Assembly (NCBI GenBank): GCA_949987705.1
Contig: OX465281.1
Span: forward strand, 241,263,143-241,327,142
From: Thereva unica
Taxonomy: Eukaryota > Arthropoda > Insecta > Diptera > Therevidae
Length of the DNA: 64,000 nt
Reading direction: 5' to 3'
Shown: one piece after another, positions 21,863 through 33,029 of the stretch
Numbering within the stretch: the first letter of the stretch is position 1
Layout of the letters: every line of letters begins with the position of its first letter
Made by a program: the position numbers and the translations under genes
Notes under the pieces: generated by a model
The model's database searches: none
The model's input: the letters and a program-made list of their open reading frames with translations, nothing else
What the model was told of the DNA's origin: nothing

Positions 21863-22546
21863 CTAGTAAAATTTCGCGCTACAGTACTGGCTGCATAATC
21901 TGCAGTCAACTGGCGGTACGAGATTTGTGACTGGTGGCTTATTTTTTGGTGTAGGCCTTGGTGTTGGTCTTTGTGTAGGCCTTGGTGTAGTTCTCACAGT
22001 CGCCTTTACATTGGTTTTTGTGCTTGCAAATGTTTGTTTAGATAAAGGTCGAGGTTTTCCAGCTGTAAACTGGGCTGATGAACTGGCGAACGCAGAATTG
22101 CTAGTAAAAGCAGCAGGCTTCTTTGTTGTAACTTTCCTTGGTGTAGTTCTGACTGTTGGTCTAGCTGTTGTCCTTGTATTATAAGAAGCAGAAGCAAAGG
22201 CTTGCGGCTTGTATGCAGGAGTTACTTTCCTTGCAAAAGTATTGCTTGAAGCTGTTCGCTCTGGGAAGTCCTTTGGGCCATATCCTGGACCATAAAGAAC
22301 AAACCCGGAATGGCCACCTTCGTTCGAATATAACTTAACGTCGTAAGCTTGATAGTGATTTGTGAGTGCATATCTCCTGCTCCTTTCACTATCACCGTCT
22401 CCAGATGGCGCATTTGCGTCCGAATCTAATTGCGCTAGAGCAACAGCAAACTGGACACTAAACAGCGCCTGTAAAAAGAACAAACATTGTATTACACTTG
22501 TCACTAAAACTACTTAGTCTCGTATTCTTACTAGTATTAATTTCAT
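21863..22546 (-). CDS. Secreted Thr/Pro-rich mucin-like protein B (paralogue of A)
   Basis: Two coding exons: 22546-22532 (MKLIL) and 22468-21863. The 63-nt intron has GT at 22531-22530 and AG at 22470-22469, and phase is 0. An unspliced frame starting at 22504 would read through the intron with a non-homologous N terminus, so the spliced start is preferred. The 206-residue product has a signal peptide (1-18, MKLILALFSVQFAVALAQ) and an acidic pro-segment ending in RSRR (34-37). The core YALTNHYQAYDVKLYSNE is followed by HSGFVLYGPGYGPKDFP (to about 75). The Thr/Pro/Ala-rich linker has two VRTTPR repeats and a terminal RPTP ladder. The tail ends CRLCSQYCSAKFY, with its only cysteines at 194, 197 and 201. 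Signal, RSRR, core and tail are strongly conserved with A while the linker has diverged. That pattern is expected of a mucin-type spacer between functional ends. Function unknown. Confidence 0.87.
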
Positions 22547-22596
22547 GTTTAATAGCACAAAAAGTCACACTCTGTTCTATATCGAAGATGAAAGTG

Positions 22597-22633
22597 AAAT
22601 GCTGGCTTTCACCAATATTTACTAAAATTTATA
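22597..22633 (-). promoter_or_regulatory. TATA box and initiator region of gene B
   Basis: TATAAA lies at 22633-22628, 33 nt upstream of the presumed +1 A at 22600 within GCATTTC. This corresponds to TCATTTC in gene A, so the first initiator base has changed. The leader up to the ATG at 22546 keeps the ACTCTGTTCTAT segment of A. Confidence 0.6.
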
Positions 22634-23639
22634 CTCCACTTAAAATACCCCCCAGCGAGTTGCTTTATTTGAAATGTTGTACTGACGATATTTGCGGGGG
22701 TAGCACAACTTAATCTCATAAAATTCCGCCAAGTAAAGTAGTCATCACCAGAATTATTTCAGGTAAGAATTTTTTTGTATTTTTGGTATTTTCGATTTAG
22801 ATCCGTAAAAAACACAAGCACCGTTGTAATCGACTTCTTAATTTAATCACAAATAAGGAAGGTGTTCACTATCGGGCGGTTGAAATACTTTCACATGCTA
22901 TGAATCTCCCAACTTCCAGCTAGATAGCCGTTCTAGATCCAATTTAAATAAATCAAGTTTTTGTTCTATCGAGCATTTTTTATTTCACGGCGACAAGTTT
23001 CGCTGGAAAGGTGCAAAAGTGAGATTTTAAAATTCGTTTTTTTGTTAATATGTTATGAATTTTTTGATTATTATTTATGGTTATGCCCCTCGGATTCCAT
23101 GCTGCTATAGCGCTAGAACAGATCAAATATTAATATTTAAACAATCAAATTTTATGATGGTGGAATCGGTCTGGTGTTAAGGAGTTAAATTGGTTTTGTT
23201 AAAGGTGAAGAGAAGTGGAAGTTTGCATAGGAATTTTCTTATTAAAGGAAACGCTTTCGGCATCCACCTTGAGTTAAAATATTGGAGTCCAGTTTCAACT
23301 TTCAAAAATTACTTTATTTACAGGTAAATACTTTTAGTTATTATATAAGAAACGCTGGTGAATAGTTTTGTTTTGGAAATATTTCGAATTTACTTACCAT
23401 ATACATATAGAATATACTAAAATTGCCCGAAGTTAATTGTTTATAAAAAAAACTAATGTTATCAAACTACTAGGTTTTCTGAAAGGAGCTCGTTAATTTC
23501 CTAAGTACACAAGTATAATATTTTTTAGTCTCTAATTAGTTAAAGTTTTCTTTCAAGAAATATAAAATTAAATTTCATATTTCATGGAATTAGGATTTTT
23601 ATTATCAAACGCCTTACGATCATGCATATAACCGGCGAA

Positions 23640-24016
23640 CAGTCACTCCTTGGAGCCACAACTGCCACCCTGTAGTAGTGTAGCGAATCTTCACATGCAA
23701 CTGCATTACCCTGAAGCGAGTCACTAAAAGAAATTTACGTCAATCATCCACAGGACCTGGCAGAACCCCGTGTGGTTGGCGTCAAATCTTAGCTTCATAT
23801 CTCTGCCGATGTCCTCAGGGCTCTATCTTGTCATCCGCCTTATTTCTCATCTTTATATACGACTTTTTCTTAGTCAGCTCCAACCCATTCTACAGCTTCG
23901 AGCATGATTATACCATAAGCTACTCTAACGCCTTTGACAATATACGACAGCCACGTGTCTTGTTTTTTTAGATAGTGAGCTCATGTCTAACTTGATCAAC
24001 ACGGACATCGACCTCA
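23640..24016 (+). pseudogene. Jockey-like RT fragment, 5' side of a split copy
   Basis: The plus strand reads ISADVPQGSILSSALFLIF, then EHDYTISYS in place of the FADDST palm, then NLINTDIDLI. These are the core RT blocks of a jockey-like ORF2. The copy stops where the minus-strand element (24017-27272) begins and resumes at 27272 with EDLGWNDHLFQITKQTFQNL. It was therefore the target of that insertion. It is degenerate and lacks intact catalytic aspartates. Confidence 0.7.
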
Positions 24017-27000
24017 TTTTTATTTATTTATTTATTTATTTGCCAAACAAGGCACTTAACAAAAACAGTTACAGATAAAAAAAATACATATTAACATTAA
24101 TAAGGAACATTGCAGTATTTAATATTTAAATATTAAACTAAGATCTAGGTCTACAAATGTTAGTTAGAAGAGGACAATAGGGAAATTAGTTTTCTTTTAT
24201 AGGAACTTTTGTTAATTGAGGGAGAGAAACAGGACGCGTAGGAATTGAAGGTAATGCAGCACCTGTTAACGGGCTCGTTTCTAGCATATTCAGTGCGATG
24301 CGGGTACTATTTAAGCAGTTTGGAATGTCTTGTTTGTCGAGTATCGTTAAATTTGATTGTGTCCGACAGGAACTGCACCTTGAGGTTATTGTTCAGGACA
24401 TCCAGGGTAAAACAAGATATAAGCAATTTCCGTCTAAGGGATAGAGGCAAGAGATCAAGGATTTTGAGCCTGTCCTTATAGTGAGGAAGGTTGTGAAAAT
24501 CCGAAGGATTATAGAGGTTCCTAAGCGCGAAAAGAAGGAACTTCTTTTGGACAGATTCTATTCGATTAATACTAATTTGAAATATAGGATCCCAGATCTG
24601 GCACGCATACTCAAGAATAGGACGGACCAATGAGCAAAACAAGGCTTTAGTAACCCAAACATTGTCGAATTCTTTAGCTCTTCTCTTGATAAAGCCCAAC
24701 AGCTTGTTGGATCTAGCAATAATATTATCATAGTGTAAGTTAAAGTTTAACTTGCTGTCGAGGACAATGCGTAAATCAACAATGTGATCGACACGATCCA
24801 AGACATTGTCATTGAGATAATAATTTTGCAGCTGTTTGTTTCTTTTCCTGGAGAAGGTAATTACGTGGCACTTACTGGTGTTAAGAAGAAGATTGTTAGT
24901 GGTGCACCAGTCATGTAGTGCATTAAGTTTCGACTGTAAAAAGGATACATCACTTTAAGTCCTTATAGCACTATAAATTTTTAAATCATCGGCGTAAAAG
25001 AGGTGCGGAATGCCATTTAATATTCCAGATAGATCGGAAATGAATATGTTAAATAGAAGTGGCCCTAGGTGGCTGCCTTGCGGTACACCTGAGGTTACAT
25101 TGATTTCTTTTGAGAGGAAGCCCTGAAATCTTACCACCTGAGTTCCCGTTAAGATAGGATGTTATCCAATCCAGAAGGGGGCCGGATATCCCAAATCTTA
25201 ATAATTTCATATATAGAATGTGGTGGTCTACTCGATCAAATGCCTTGCTGAAGTCAGTGTAGACAGCGTCAAACTGGTGGCCTTGTTCCATACCGCACAG
25301 TAGTTCGGATATCATTATCATAAGATTGGATGTGGTGGAACGACCTTTTCTGAAACCATGTTGCTGATCGTTTAGGTTCGGAACAGTTAGAGGGGCAATC
25401 TTGTCATAGATAAGTTTTTCAAATAGTTTAGGGATAACAGATAGGATAGCAATGCCCCTATAGTTGTCCACCGCATGTTTATCACCTGACTTAAAGATTG
25501 GTGTTAGGAAGGATTTCTTCCATACCGAAGGAAACTTACCGGCAGAAAGGGACTTGTTAAAAATGAGGTGAAGAGGGAGTAGAATGAGTTGGGCGTGGCT
25601 CTGCAAAAAACTTGCAGGTAGACAGTCCGGACCGTGACCTTTATTGACCTCCAGATCTATAAGACCTGTCATTATATCTTCGGGCGATAGAGATATATTG
25701 TCTATAAGGACCGCAGTTTCGGAATTCTCTCTTGGGACAGTGTGTGCAGTCGAAGAAATGGGGCAGAAGATTTCACTGAACCTGTCCGCAAACATGTTTG
25801 AAATTTCTTGGGGGAGAGAGGAGTGCGTGATACCGTTTGTCATTGTTGTCGGGTAGCCTGATGTTTTTCGCTTTAGGTTAACGAAATCAAAGAATTTTTT
25901 AGGATTACGTATGATATTTTCACCGACAGTCTTTGCATAGGTAGTATAGGCCTCCCGTGACCTATGATTAAATTCTGAGGCTAACCTGGCGTATTCAGAT
26001 TTCTGCTCAGCACTAACATTGTTGTTATTTTTCTTATTTTTCACTATGCGGTACAATTTATTTCTCCTATTACGAAGGGACCGAGTGTTTTTGTCAAGCC
26101 ATGGCTCCGTCAATTTATCCCTTTTTTTATTTTGGGTACGAATCTGCCAATGGTGTTAAAGATAACATCGTAGAATCTAGTAACTAGCTCGTCAATATCA
26201 TCACCATCAAGTAGATCCTCCCAGTTAATAAGGGATAATTCAGTGCTAATACTAACATTATCGGCATTCTTAAAATCGAAGACTACAGAGTTGTTATAGG
26301 AGGCGAGAAAATCAGTTATTGTAGAACTGAGCTCGACGACCCACGCGGAATGATGTGTAGTGTTATTAAATAGATTCTCCTCTTCAGAAGCGGGAAGCAC
26401 GTTCAAATCCTCATAGAGGTTAGTGAAGATTAAATCCAACCATTTCCCATTTGAATTTGGTTGGCTAATTACCTGTTGCAAGTCGTTGCTGTAAAGATTG
26501 TCGATAAACAGACGGGGTTTGATACATTAATCGGAAGTAAATAACTGTCTTCCTCGTCACGAATAAAAGATACATTAGGCCGATTAAAATCACCTATGAT
26601 TAATATATCTTTGCTATCGTTGGATATTTCATCTATTATATGAATCACATTATCATATATAGATTCGTCGGAGTTTGGAGGTAAGTAAAAAGAACCGATG
26701 ACAATGTATTTATTTCCGAACTTTACTCGTACTAAAATATGTTCGAAGGTTTGAGACGATGTAGTCGCGATAAGTTCACTATTTAAGGAGTCTCTAACAG
26801 CTATGAGGACACCACCTCCTCTTGAGAGACCGGTAGATATATAATCTCTATCGCATCTATAAATGGACCAGCTGCCATGCAAGATCTCCTCGTTAAGGAA
26901 GGAGTCATTCAACCAAGTCTCGGTTAACACCAGTACATTGAAGTCACAGGATTTGGAGTCGACAAAAAGATCCTTCAGTTTGCCTCTCATCCCACTGCAG

Positions 27001-27272
27001 TTATGATAGAAGAGTTTTAAGTTATCGGAAGATGTTAGTTTTGAATGACGGGCTGGGAGATGGTTAGAATTTCGGGGGAAGCTAGTTAAGGACGATAATA
27101 TCTATTTGATTCGTCCCGACAAAGGCCTTTACTAGGGCCGCAAGAACTGTGTTGAATTCACCGGCTTCAACGTTGAAGTGGTATTTTGGTTTACTAATAC
27201 CCCTTCCGTTAAATAAGTGAACTAAAGGATGACTCGTACTTTGATATCCTTGATTGAAAATCCAGTGAAGAT
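24017..27272 (-). pseudogene. CR1/jockey-type non-LTR retrotransposon, 5' truncated, few lesions
   Basis: Reading down the minus strand, an ORF1 C-terminal remnant (FNGRGISKPKYHFNVEAGEF, to about 27065) overlaps ORF2. ORF2 is open from near 27095 (DNLKLFYHNCSGMRGK). Its endonuclease has LVLTETWLND, SRGGGVLIAV, IIGDFNRP and the WLDLIFTN remnant. The RT has PIFKSGDKHAVDNYRGIAIL, DQQHGFRKGRST, YTDFSKAFDRVDH, TSGVPQGSHLGPLLFNIFIS and an intact palm FYADDLKIYS. The thumb is RPILEYACQIWDP. Coding ends at 24307. The 3' end is an (AAAT)n tail next to TTTGGC at 24020-24045. Lesions include a frameshift in an A-run at about 26125, frameshifts near 26475 and 25137, and one in-frame TAA at 24955. So few breaks suggest a comparatively young insertion. 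Confidence 0.9.
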
Positions 27273-27380
27273 CTAGGTTGGAACGACCACTTATTCCAAA
27301 TTACCAAGCAAACATTCCAGAACCTCTGTTTTCTTAAAAAAGAATGCTCCTGCTGGTAGTGTAGCCCAAAGAAGGTGTAA
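27272..27380 (+). pseudogene. Jockey-like RT fragment, 3' side of the split copy
   Basis: EDLGWNDHLFQITKQTFQNL then CFLKKECSCW matches the copies at 44.4 kb (DLGWNDHIFQIAKQASQRLG) and 52.9 kb. It continues the fragment at 23640-24016, although some RT sequence between the two halves is missing. Confidence 0.65.
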
Positions 27381-28142
27381 TATCATATAATCTAGGTCTA
27401 GGTGGCTAATTCACCCGTAGGAAGTGAGAAATGCTCAAATATACGTACCAAATTGTTCTCGCAACAAAACGATGCTTGGGCGGGCTGTGTGCTAAGTTAC
27501 GCTGCGTTGTTGAAAGTTAATGTCGTCGAAATCATGGGCTTCAATTTTGGGCTGCTGGACATACCCATGATACCAGTAGCCCATAAATCACACGAAATGG
27601 TTGTTTTGTCTGGGATGTAAGGGCATCTATTGAACCTCTACGGGTTGCTCTTTCGCTTAAAAACGGCAAATTTGTTTGTTGACGTAGCCATAAAGTTTGA
27701 AATGGGCTTCATCTTCTTAATGATATGTTCGTAGACACTGTGCTGTGCTGTCTTTCCATTCTGCAACTGCAATGTAAACAAATACTGAATAAAAACATCA
27801 TACAGTTTCACACAACTCATGCATGATTTGTCATAAAATCTATACTGATAAAGTACTTGTAAATGGATCACCCGTTATATATTTTTCTACAAAACAATAG
27901 TGGAATTGAACTTTCCAAAAAAATTAATCCAACTCAGTAAAACCTCATTGAGTCGAGTGATAAAACGTAGAAATCCGAGCATCGTATTGGTGCCCTTTGA
28001 AACTAACAGACGTTTCAGGCGAGGAGACTCACTTGCCTATAAAGATTGTATTAGAAAAGGTGGCCCGAAAGGCATGCATTGAAACTAGAGGGACAATACT
28101 AAACTAGTTGGGATGTGGGTTTGACCCCTTCGGTCCACACGA
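27381..28142. other. No gene seen
   Basis: Short frames on both strands lack recognisable motifs. There is no repeat match inside the window. Confidence 0.4.
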
Positions 28143-29430
28143 TTAACTTCCCAGTATGATGAACGAAGATGGAATAAACTGACTTCTTACAAATTAGTTA
28201 TACGTTCAGCACTAATGGAAAATTGGCTAGTATCAGAACTGATGGCAAAGCAATCCCGAGAGAAGCTAGTTCAAATAACTATAATAGTAGTAAATCCACA
28301 AGATTTTTCTAGAGAATTTGTTTTTCCTGAACTTTAGCAAACAAACACTTCCTCCGTATTTCGTTCGCTGCACTAGAGCGGGTGTTCAAATTCGTATTGA
28401 GCGTGCTGAAGCGCCGTTAGCAAACTGGGAAGTGAACGACTTCATTTGGAAATTCCAAAGCTTTCCGGAGATATTAGCAAAACTGTAACTGTTAAGTACT
28501 TGTCAGACTTGACCAAAAAGAACAAATTTTGCAGTAACTACTGGAAATCCCGGGATGAACCGCAATTTCGTGAAACTGTATCACGTGTATAAAGAATTCC
28601 CCGTCAAAAAGTGCTGATCCAAGGTTTGAAAAATTCGTGATGTTTGTAAAGGGTGACGAAATTTTTTGCACGATTTTTAAAGGTTGTCGGATTTGGACAA
28701 GTGATGTTTTGTTGGAAGGCTATCGCTGTGAAGAACCCAAAAAAGATCACTTCGTTTAGAACTGGTTTCATTCCATCATTCCATCCATTTATTAGATATT
28801 AGCAAAACTTGTCAATTTAAGGTTTTCTGACAATTAGCCGAAGTTTTTCTATTTAAACAAAAGAGGCCCGACCGAATATTATGAAATTTTTTTCAGAGCA
28901 TTTCTTCGTTAATATTCTTTTTTCGGCACCTCAAAGAAGTCGATATAGTGTTTAGTTTGCGCGATATCGTGCAGGTTCAAAAATCACTTATGTCATTTAA
29001 ACCAAAAAACCACTCGACCGAATATTATAAAATTCTTTTCAGATTATATTGTCGCTAATACGCTTCGAAAGGCACCTCAACTAAGTCAATATCTTTCGTG
29101 GTTCGGGCGATATCGTGCAGGTACAAAAATAACCTACTCCGCTTAAATAAAAAAACAGCTCGATCGAATTTTATGAAAATCTTTTCAGATCATATTTCGG
29201 TTAATACGCTTTGAACGACACCTCAACGAATTCGATATCTTTTTTGGTTCGCGCGATATCGTGCAGGAAAAAATGACCACATACGTACGCACACACACAC
29301 ACTCGCACACATACTTCCTCCCAATTTTTTGCTTAAAATGCTCCTGGGACCTTGAAAGATGAAAATATATCGAAAATTTCGATTTCGATTTTCGGACCGA
29401 TTACAATAACTTCCTATACTGGGAAGTTAA
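28143..29430. mobile_element. TTAA-flanked TIR element carrying about 130-bp tandem repeats
   Basis: The left end reads TTAACTTCCCAGTAT. The right end, TATACTGGGAAGTTAA (29415-29430), is its inverse. Ends in TTAA fit the piggyBac target duplication, which would give a 1.28-kb non-autonomous piggyBac-like element with TIR CTTCCCAGTA. The right half contains the tandem repeat at 28855-29270 and then a short (CA)n run near 29290-29305. No transposase frame was found. The assignment rests on the ends only. Confidence 0.6.
28855..29270. repeat. Three tandem copies of a unit of about 130 bp
   Basis: Each unit contains a CGACCGAATATTATGAAATT-like segment, a TTTTCAGA.CATAT segment, GGCACCTCAA..AAGTCGATAT and the block GCGCGATATCGTGCAGG. 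CGATATCGTGCAGG occurs at the end of all three units (about 28965, 29110 and 29255). Units differ by several substitutions. Confidence 0.8.
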
Positions 29431-29944
29431 CAAGTCGGTTCGGCTAGATGGTTAAGATTATTACAACTTATCTTCCGTAAATACAATATGCCATCCAGAT
29501 GAAGCGGTACATTATCAGGTAGAATTCTTGAATAACATCACTGCACCTTGCCTTCCAATGAAAAAAATCTAAGTCATCCATTCCAATTTAAAAGATTCAA
29601 TTCTCATTGTCAATGTTGCAAAAGGGCAACTATGCGTAGCATGTTCAAATATCGGTAGTTTTACAATGTAATACTTACAAGTGAAAATAAAACACCTAAC
29701 CTAATTTATAAAGAAGCGTCAATTAGCAAAATTGATGACCTTTCGTAACGCTTTTTTTGGGGAAACAGTTTTTACAACAGTTTCGCCATGGGCAAAGTTT
29801 CACCTAGGGCGCCAAATGTCTCCGGCATGCCAAAATGTACGCGGATGATTTGCAGCTTTGTTCATTTTTCATTATACATTTTTTCAATCCCAGGTTGGGT
29901 AAACATAATCTTACTTATTTAAAGGCGTTGCAACGCAAGCGAAT
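29431..29944. other. No gene seen
   Basis: No open frame or repeat was recognised between the TTAA element and the conserved block at about 29945. Confidence 0.4.
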
Positions 29945-30075
29945 TTTTACTAATTATAAATAAAAGGCATGATTTTTTTGATATCACGAAAACTCTATGT
30001 TCATTTTATGCAGCAACCTTAGCTTCAGGTGTTGCGGAAATTTTGACTTGGAAATTATTTTGCTGTGACAAGACA
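29945..30075 (+). repeat. Four-fold conserved block, copy 3
   Basis: AAATAAAAGGCATGATTTTT then GATATCACG..AACTCTATGTTCATTT, the CAGCAACCTTAGCTTCA segment and GACTTGGAAATTATTTTGCTG. This is the closest match to the unit-B copy at 20540-20670, including the AAATAAAAGGC start. No mucin-like gene lies nearby, so this copy is independent of the gene duplication or is what remains of another unit. Confidence 0.6.
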
Positions 30076-32439
30076 TTCAAAAATTGTTAAACAGATTAAA
30101 CAAAAGCTTTTATTTAGTGTCACGAAGACCATCCATAAAGAACACTTGCACAGAATCAAGCTCTGTGCATGATTTCGTTGAAAGCATTTCTTTGACATTG
30201 ATTTAATTTTGGAGCATTCATAGAAGGCAACGTTGATCAGCTGAACAGTATCATAACACAGTATTACCGATTGCCGAAAATGCTTCACTTTCACGGTAGA
30301 TGGTCGTCAGTCGTCGATACTCTTCCTATTTAACACCAGCCCAGATTTCTCGCCTTTAGTATTTAATTTTTTCTCACTACTTTTCACTTTTTTTGTGAAA
30401 AACAACCACTTTGGTTACTACCCCATATTATGAAGGGTGTACAATTGAAACTGAAATTCCTTACCCTGTGTCCATTTTACTATACCTTCGCATTTGATGG
30501 GAGATCTTATTATTGAACGAAATCAGCTCATCATTTCTCTCTCTGAGAAACTACATACTACCAAAATTTCCTTGGTTCAAGTTCACGAACAAAGTTCATA
30601 GTGCAGCCGACCCTACAATATCCGTCCTATCTTTCGATACAATATAGGCCCGTCTTCTTTGATGGTCAACTACTATCCAATTGTGGTGCCCAAATAACAA
30701 GGTGATTTTAATATTAAGTTTATGATTTATTTATGCAATATAGTAACGCTCTATATCACCGTAATAAAAAGTTCAAAGTGACAGTTAAGAATAAACAAGG
30801 AAAAGAGTAGAATTAAACTATAAACACAAATCTAAACATGAAAATTAAATAAAGAAAATTTATATCATTTAAAATTTCAATATATACTGACTGAACTAGG
30901 ATCAATAACCATCAATTAATTTATTATATTACCCAACACTCCAGTTTCCCACACCCATGCATCCCGCAGCTAAATCAGTCCAAGTTATTGCTTCCGCAAA
31001 AATGGTGATCTCAGATGCGATTCTAGAACAAGTGAGACATGCGAATTGTCTAATATCTTGAATTCTTTCTTGGTAAAAGTCCAGCAGAATAATCCAATAA
31101 AGATCAGCTCAACCCATTTTCACTTTCAAGACACATCGCCATATCTAAGTAATTCTACTGAACTGCAAATTAAATATTAATAACATGTAAATTAATATTA
31201 AAGCACTACTTTATCAGACCCACCCAAACATGCCTGAATAGTAAAGTAATTCATTTTTCTCCTCTTAATGACACTCGCGTCATTATGGACAAGCACTGAT
31301 TTTCCTCACCGCCTTTTTGCATAATACCACTTAAACCTTAAACCAAAATGTCACATAGTCACATCTAAACACTGAAAACCCATTTCCTCTTTCACCAGTC
31401 ACTGATCACTACAAGATCTCCAATATTTCTTCTTGTCATTTTCACACTTCACACTCGAAGAAATTAATAAAAATATGACCGCGACCCTTTCTTTCCGCGG
31501 CTGGCTCATGAGGTGACTGCCCGCGAGACACTACTTCACTTTTCGTGAACCACCATCAAATTTTCGCTCAAAAGTTGGAGAAAATTGAAGTGATTTGCAT
31601 TTTTGCTGTTATCACCTAATAGCCCATTTCCTTAATGTTAGCATATTATTTACATAAATATTTAATACTAGTTTTGTTTATGCTTCGCAGGTTTTTAAAT
31701 TTATGCTCGATCAACAACATAAAACACCCACAGTGCATGATTTGAATGTTGAGCTGGGATGGGAGGCTTTGCAAAGTCGCCCACCAGGTATTATTTCTGC
31801 CTACGATGTCGAGGAGAGTATAAAATAGTGAAAATAGAATATAGTAAAACTATTAATACAGTGCAGCTTGAAGGTGGGGTTTATATGGTAATTTTGCAAA
31901 TGTAAACATGTGATTTACAAAATAAATGCTAACTACATTTCAAATTAACAGTGGGATTTAGTGGGATTTTTAAAAGGAAAACTGCAGTTATTCTTAAAAT
32001 CTGGTGGGTGTAGTTCTATTGGACTAAGAAAAAAATGCACCTAAGCACACAAACAATAAAGTTATGTCCGATGCAAAATTCCAATAGATCAAATCTTTTT
32101 GGGCAAGAGATGTACGAAACTCTTCACTTTATTTTTTATTTTTACACACTTCCTTTGTCTACAAAAACCTTTTATTTAAGCAGCATGCATCCTCATGTAA
32201 TTTTGCCTTACAGCAGCGATTCGGTCATTTCCCAAACCCATTCCACTTCAGAGGGATTGCGGCCTAATCACAGTTTACCCTATAAAAGTGATAAATGTCA
32301 GCATTGCTTTCACATTCGAACCACGACGTTTTGATTACCAGTGGAAATCCCTCCGATCGACGAAAGGGATAGCTAAGAGGCTTTAGCAAAAATATTCACG
32401 ACATATCTCCGTTCTTTTGGTAGATAGCTGTGGATTAAC
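30076..32439. other. AT-rich DNA, no gene supported
   Basis: A minus-strand frame of 79 codons at 30055-30294 contains several cysteines. It has no signal peptide, splice context or homologue that I recognise, so it is not called. A GC-richer patch at 31480-31570 (GACCGCGACCC.. to CCCGCGAGACACT) has no assigned identity. Confidence 0.4.
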
Positions 32440-32900
32440 TCCTCGGGCTACTTCAAGGACCAACATTTTATCGCCCAGGACTATATAGTCACCCCTGTAG
32501 GCCGCGAAAAAGGATGTACCATGTCATAGCAAATGCAGAACTGCAGGTCTGTGATAGATACAGTGGGTTCATGTTCTTGTTATAGAAAAAATTCTAGAGC
32601 AACTTACTTTGTTGTCCAAGGTTATGCAGATGATAGTGTCACAGAGAAAACTCGTGAGACAGGTGGTGTATGGTGTCAAGTCGTTTGGAGCACGTTATTG
32701 ATTCGGTCTATAGTTGGTAAACTAGCGTAGAATTGCATGTTTATCATTCAAAGGTCGTTTGCTACCGTATTCCAAGAAACCCACATTGCCGGGTGAATAT
32801 GCTGTTCTACATAAGGCCTTTGCAGATTATGAGGAAGTCTTCAATACCGCGTCTACACAAGCGGCATTCTATACTATGTCAGAGAAGTATATATCTGAAA
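32440..32900 (+). pseudogene. Fragment of the RT-RNase H non-LTR family (RT palm)
   Basis: FVVQGYADDSVTEKTRETG at about 32608-32665 matches the QGYADD catalytic block that precedes the thumb in this class of insect elements. The flanking sequence, including RERGCTMS where RGCPQG would be expected, is heavily decayed. It is too broken to place more exactly. Confidence 0.5.
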
Positions 32901-33029
32901 AACAAAAACAAAAAACAATTAAAATCATTATTTAAATTTACAAGCACCAAAAATACGGGCACACGGGCCACAAGCCATGCGGGCTATAAAGACCATACGG
33001 GTTGAACAAGGTTCGAAATATGGGCTACA

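Larger units (their letters stand above)
20510..23290 (-). repeat. Segmental duplication, unit B (contains secreted-protein gene B)
   Basis: Collinear with unit A at 13490-17110 (blocks listed there). Unit B has about 190 bp at 22790-22985, upstream of the gene, that is absent from A and contains CTTTCACATGCTATGAATC-type sequence of unknown origin. It lacks the dispersed repeat found in A. Confidence 0.75.

Noticed and set aside
21927..22184. Hydrophobic plus-strand frame of 85 codons
   Set aside because: It is the antisense shadow of the Thr/Pro-rich linker of gene B.
30055..30294. 79-codon cysteine-containing minus-strand frame
   Set aside because: There is no signal peptide, homologue or splice context, and it overlaps the conserved noncoding block.
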